Positions 14,358 to 14,492 of a stretch of 14,492 bases of DNA are shown in pieces (within the stretch, counting starts at the first letter, position 1; each line of letters starts with the position of its first letter). The DNA lies in assembly GCA_903834675.1 (NCBI GenBank), contig CAILKC010000259.1, positions 1-14,492 of the forward strand, in the 5' to 3' direction. Both the position numbers and the translations under genes were made by a program. The stretch is from an uncultured Victivallales bacterium (GTDB lineage: Bacteria > Verrucomicrobiota > Lentisphaeria > Oligosphaerales > JAFGRS01). The notes under the pieces were generated by a model, which saw only the letters and a list, made by a program, of their open reading frames with translations, made no database searches and had not been told where the DNA came from.

Positions 14358-14492
14358 CGCGGAAGTCCTGAACAGGGCGCAGGTCAGTTCCGTAGGGGTT
14401 CTTGTTTCGATCGTCTCCGCGTCCGGCGAGCAGAACGGGTCCCTTGACTTTTGGGGGAGACTTCCGGCGGGACGTGTCGCAAAGGCCAGACG
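14358..14492. other. Window end, no gene recognised
   Basis: No coding frame, RNA gene or convincing hairpin was recognised on either strand. A GCAAAGGCC string near the end is faintly riboswitch-like but cannot be judged without the sequence beyond the window. Confidence 0.4.

Noticed and set aside
14440..14492. Cyclic-di-GMP riboswitch-like string at the window end
   Set aside because: Only a short GCAAAGGCC-like match is visible; the other conserved parts are absent or lie outside the window.
1..14492. CRISPR array, tRNA or rRNA genes, defence system
   Set aside because: No regularly spaced repeats, no tRNA- or rRNA-like sequence, and no nuclease, helicase or known defence domain was seen.

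Overview
The window is high-GC bacterial DNA with long reading frames and short gaps. It carries one giant secreted-type RHS/YD-repeat protein, then a run of co-directional genes for sugar handling, and ends with a small convergent gene. The mix (RHS protein with an adhesin-like tail, several AP-endonuclease-2-fold sugar isomerases, a GH4 and a GH32-like enzyme, a lone glycogen-binding module) suggests an environmental heterotroph of the Planctomycetota, Armatimonadota or Hydrogenedentota type. Nothing here fixes the phylum.

Layout. 2-5698 (+): a 5'-truncated RHS-repeat protein. Its RHS core lies in mid-protein and is followed by about 730 residues of FENDAT-type, Fn3-like, InlB-B-repeat-like and beta-rich domains. 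5805-9780 (+): D-hexose-6-phosphate mutarotase-like protein, sugar isomerase/epimerase, GH4 glycosidase and a spermidine-synthase-like methyltransferase. 9781-10155 is a non-coding gap with a short inserted element. 10156-11989 (+): an AAC(3)-family acetyltransferase and a second sugar isomerase/epimerase. 12101-13907 (+): a stand-alone response regulator receiver and a GH32-like beta-propeller glycosidase. 13944-14270 (-): a CBM48-type glycogen-binding module with a tail of six alternating cysteines. 14271-14492 holds the upstream region of that gene and no other recognised gene.

The proteins read as a sugar-scavenging unit: two glycosidases, a mutarotase, two isomerases/epimerases, an acetyltransferase of unknown substrate and a receiver domain. 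The specific substrate cannot be read from the sequence.

The most unusual DNA lies between 9774 and 11125. A leader of about 107 bp, ending exactly at the start codon, is present twice: before the acetyltransferase gene and before the second isomerase gene. The first copy is split by a 264-265 bp element with perfect 17-bp terminal inverted repeats, flanked by a 12-bp direct repeat. The second copy is uninterrupted, so it acts as an in-window empty site and makes a MITE-like insertion the best explanation. A degenerate copy of the same terminal repeat abuts the second leader.
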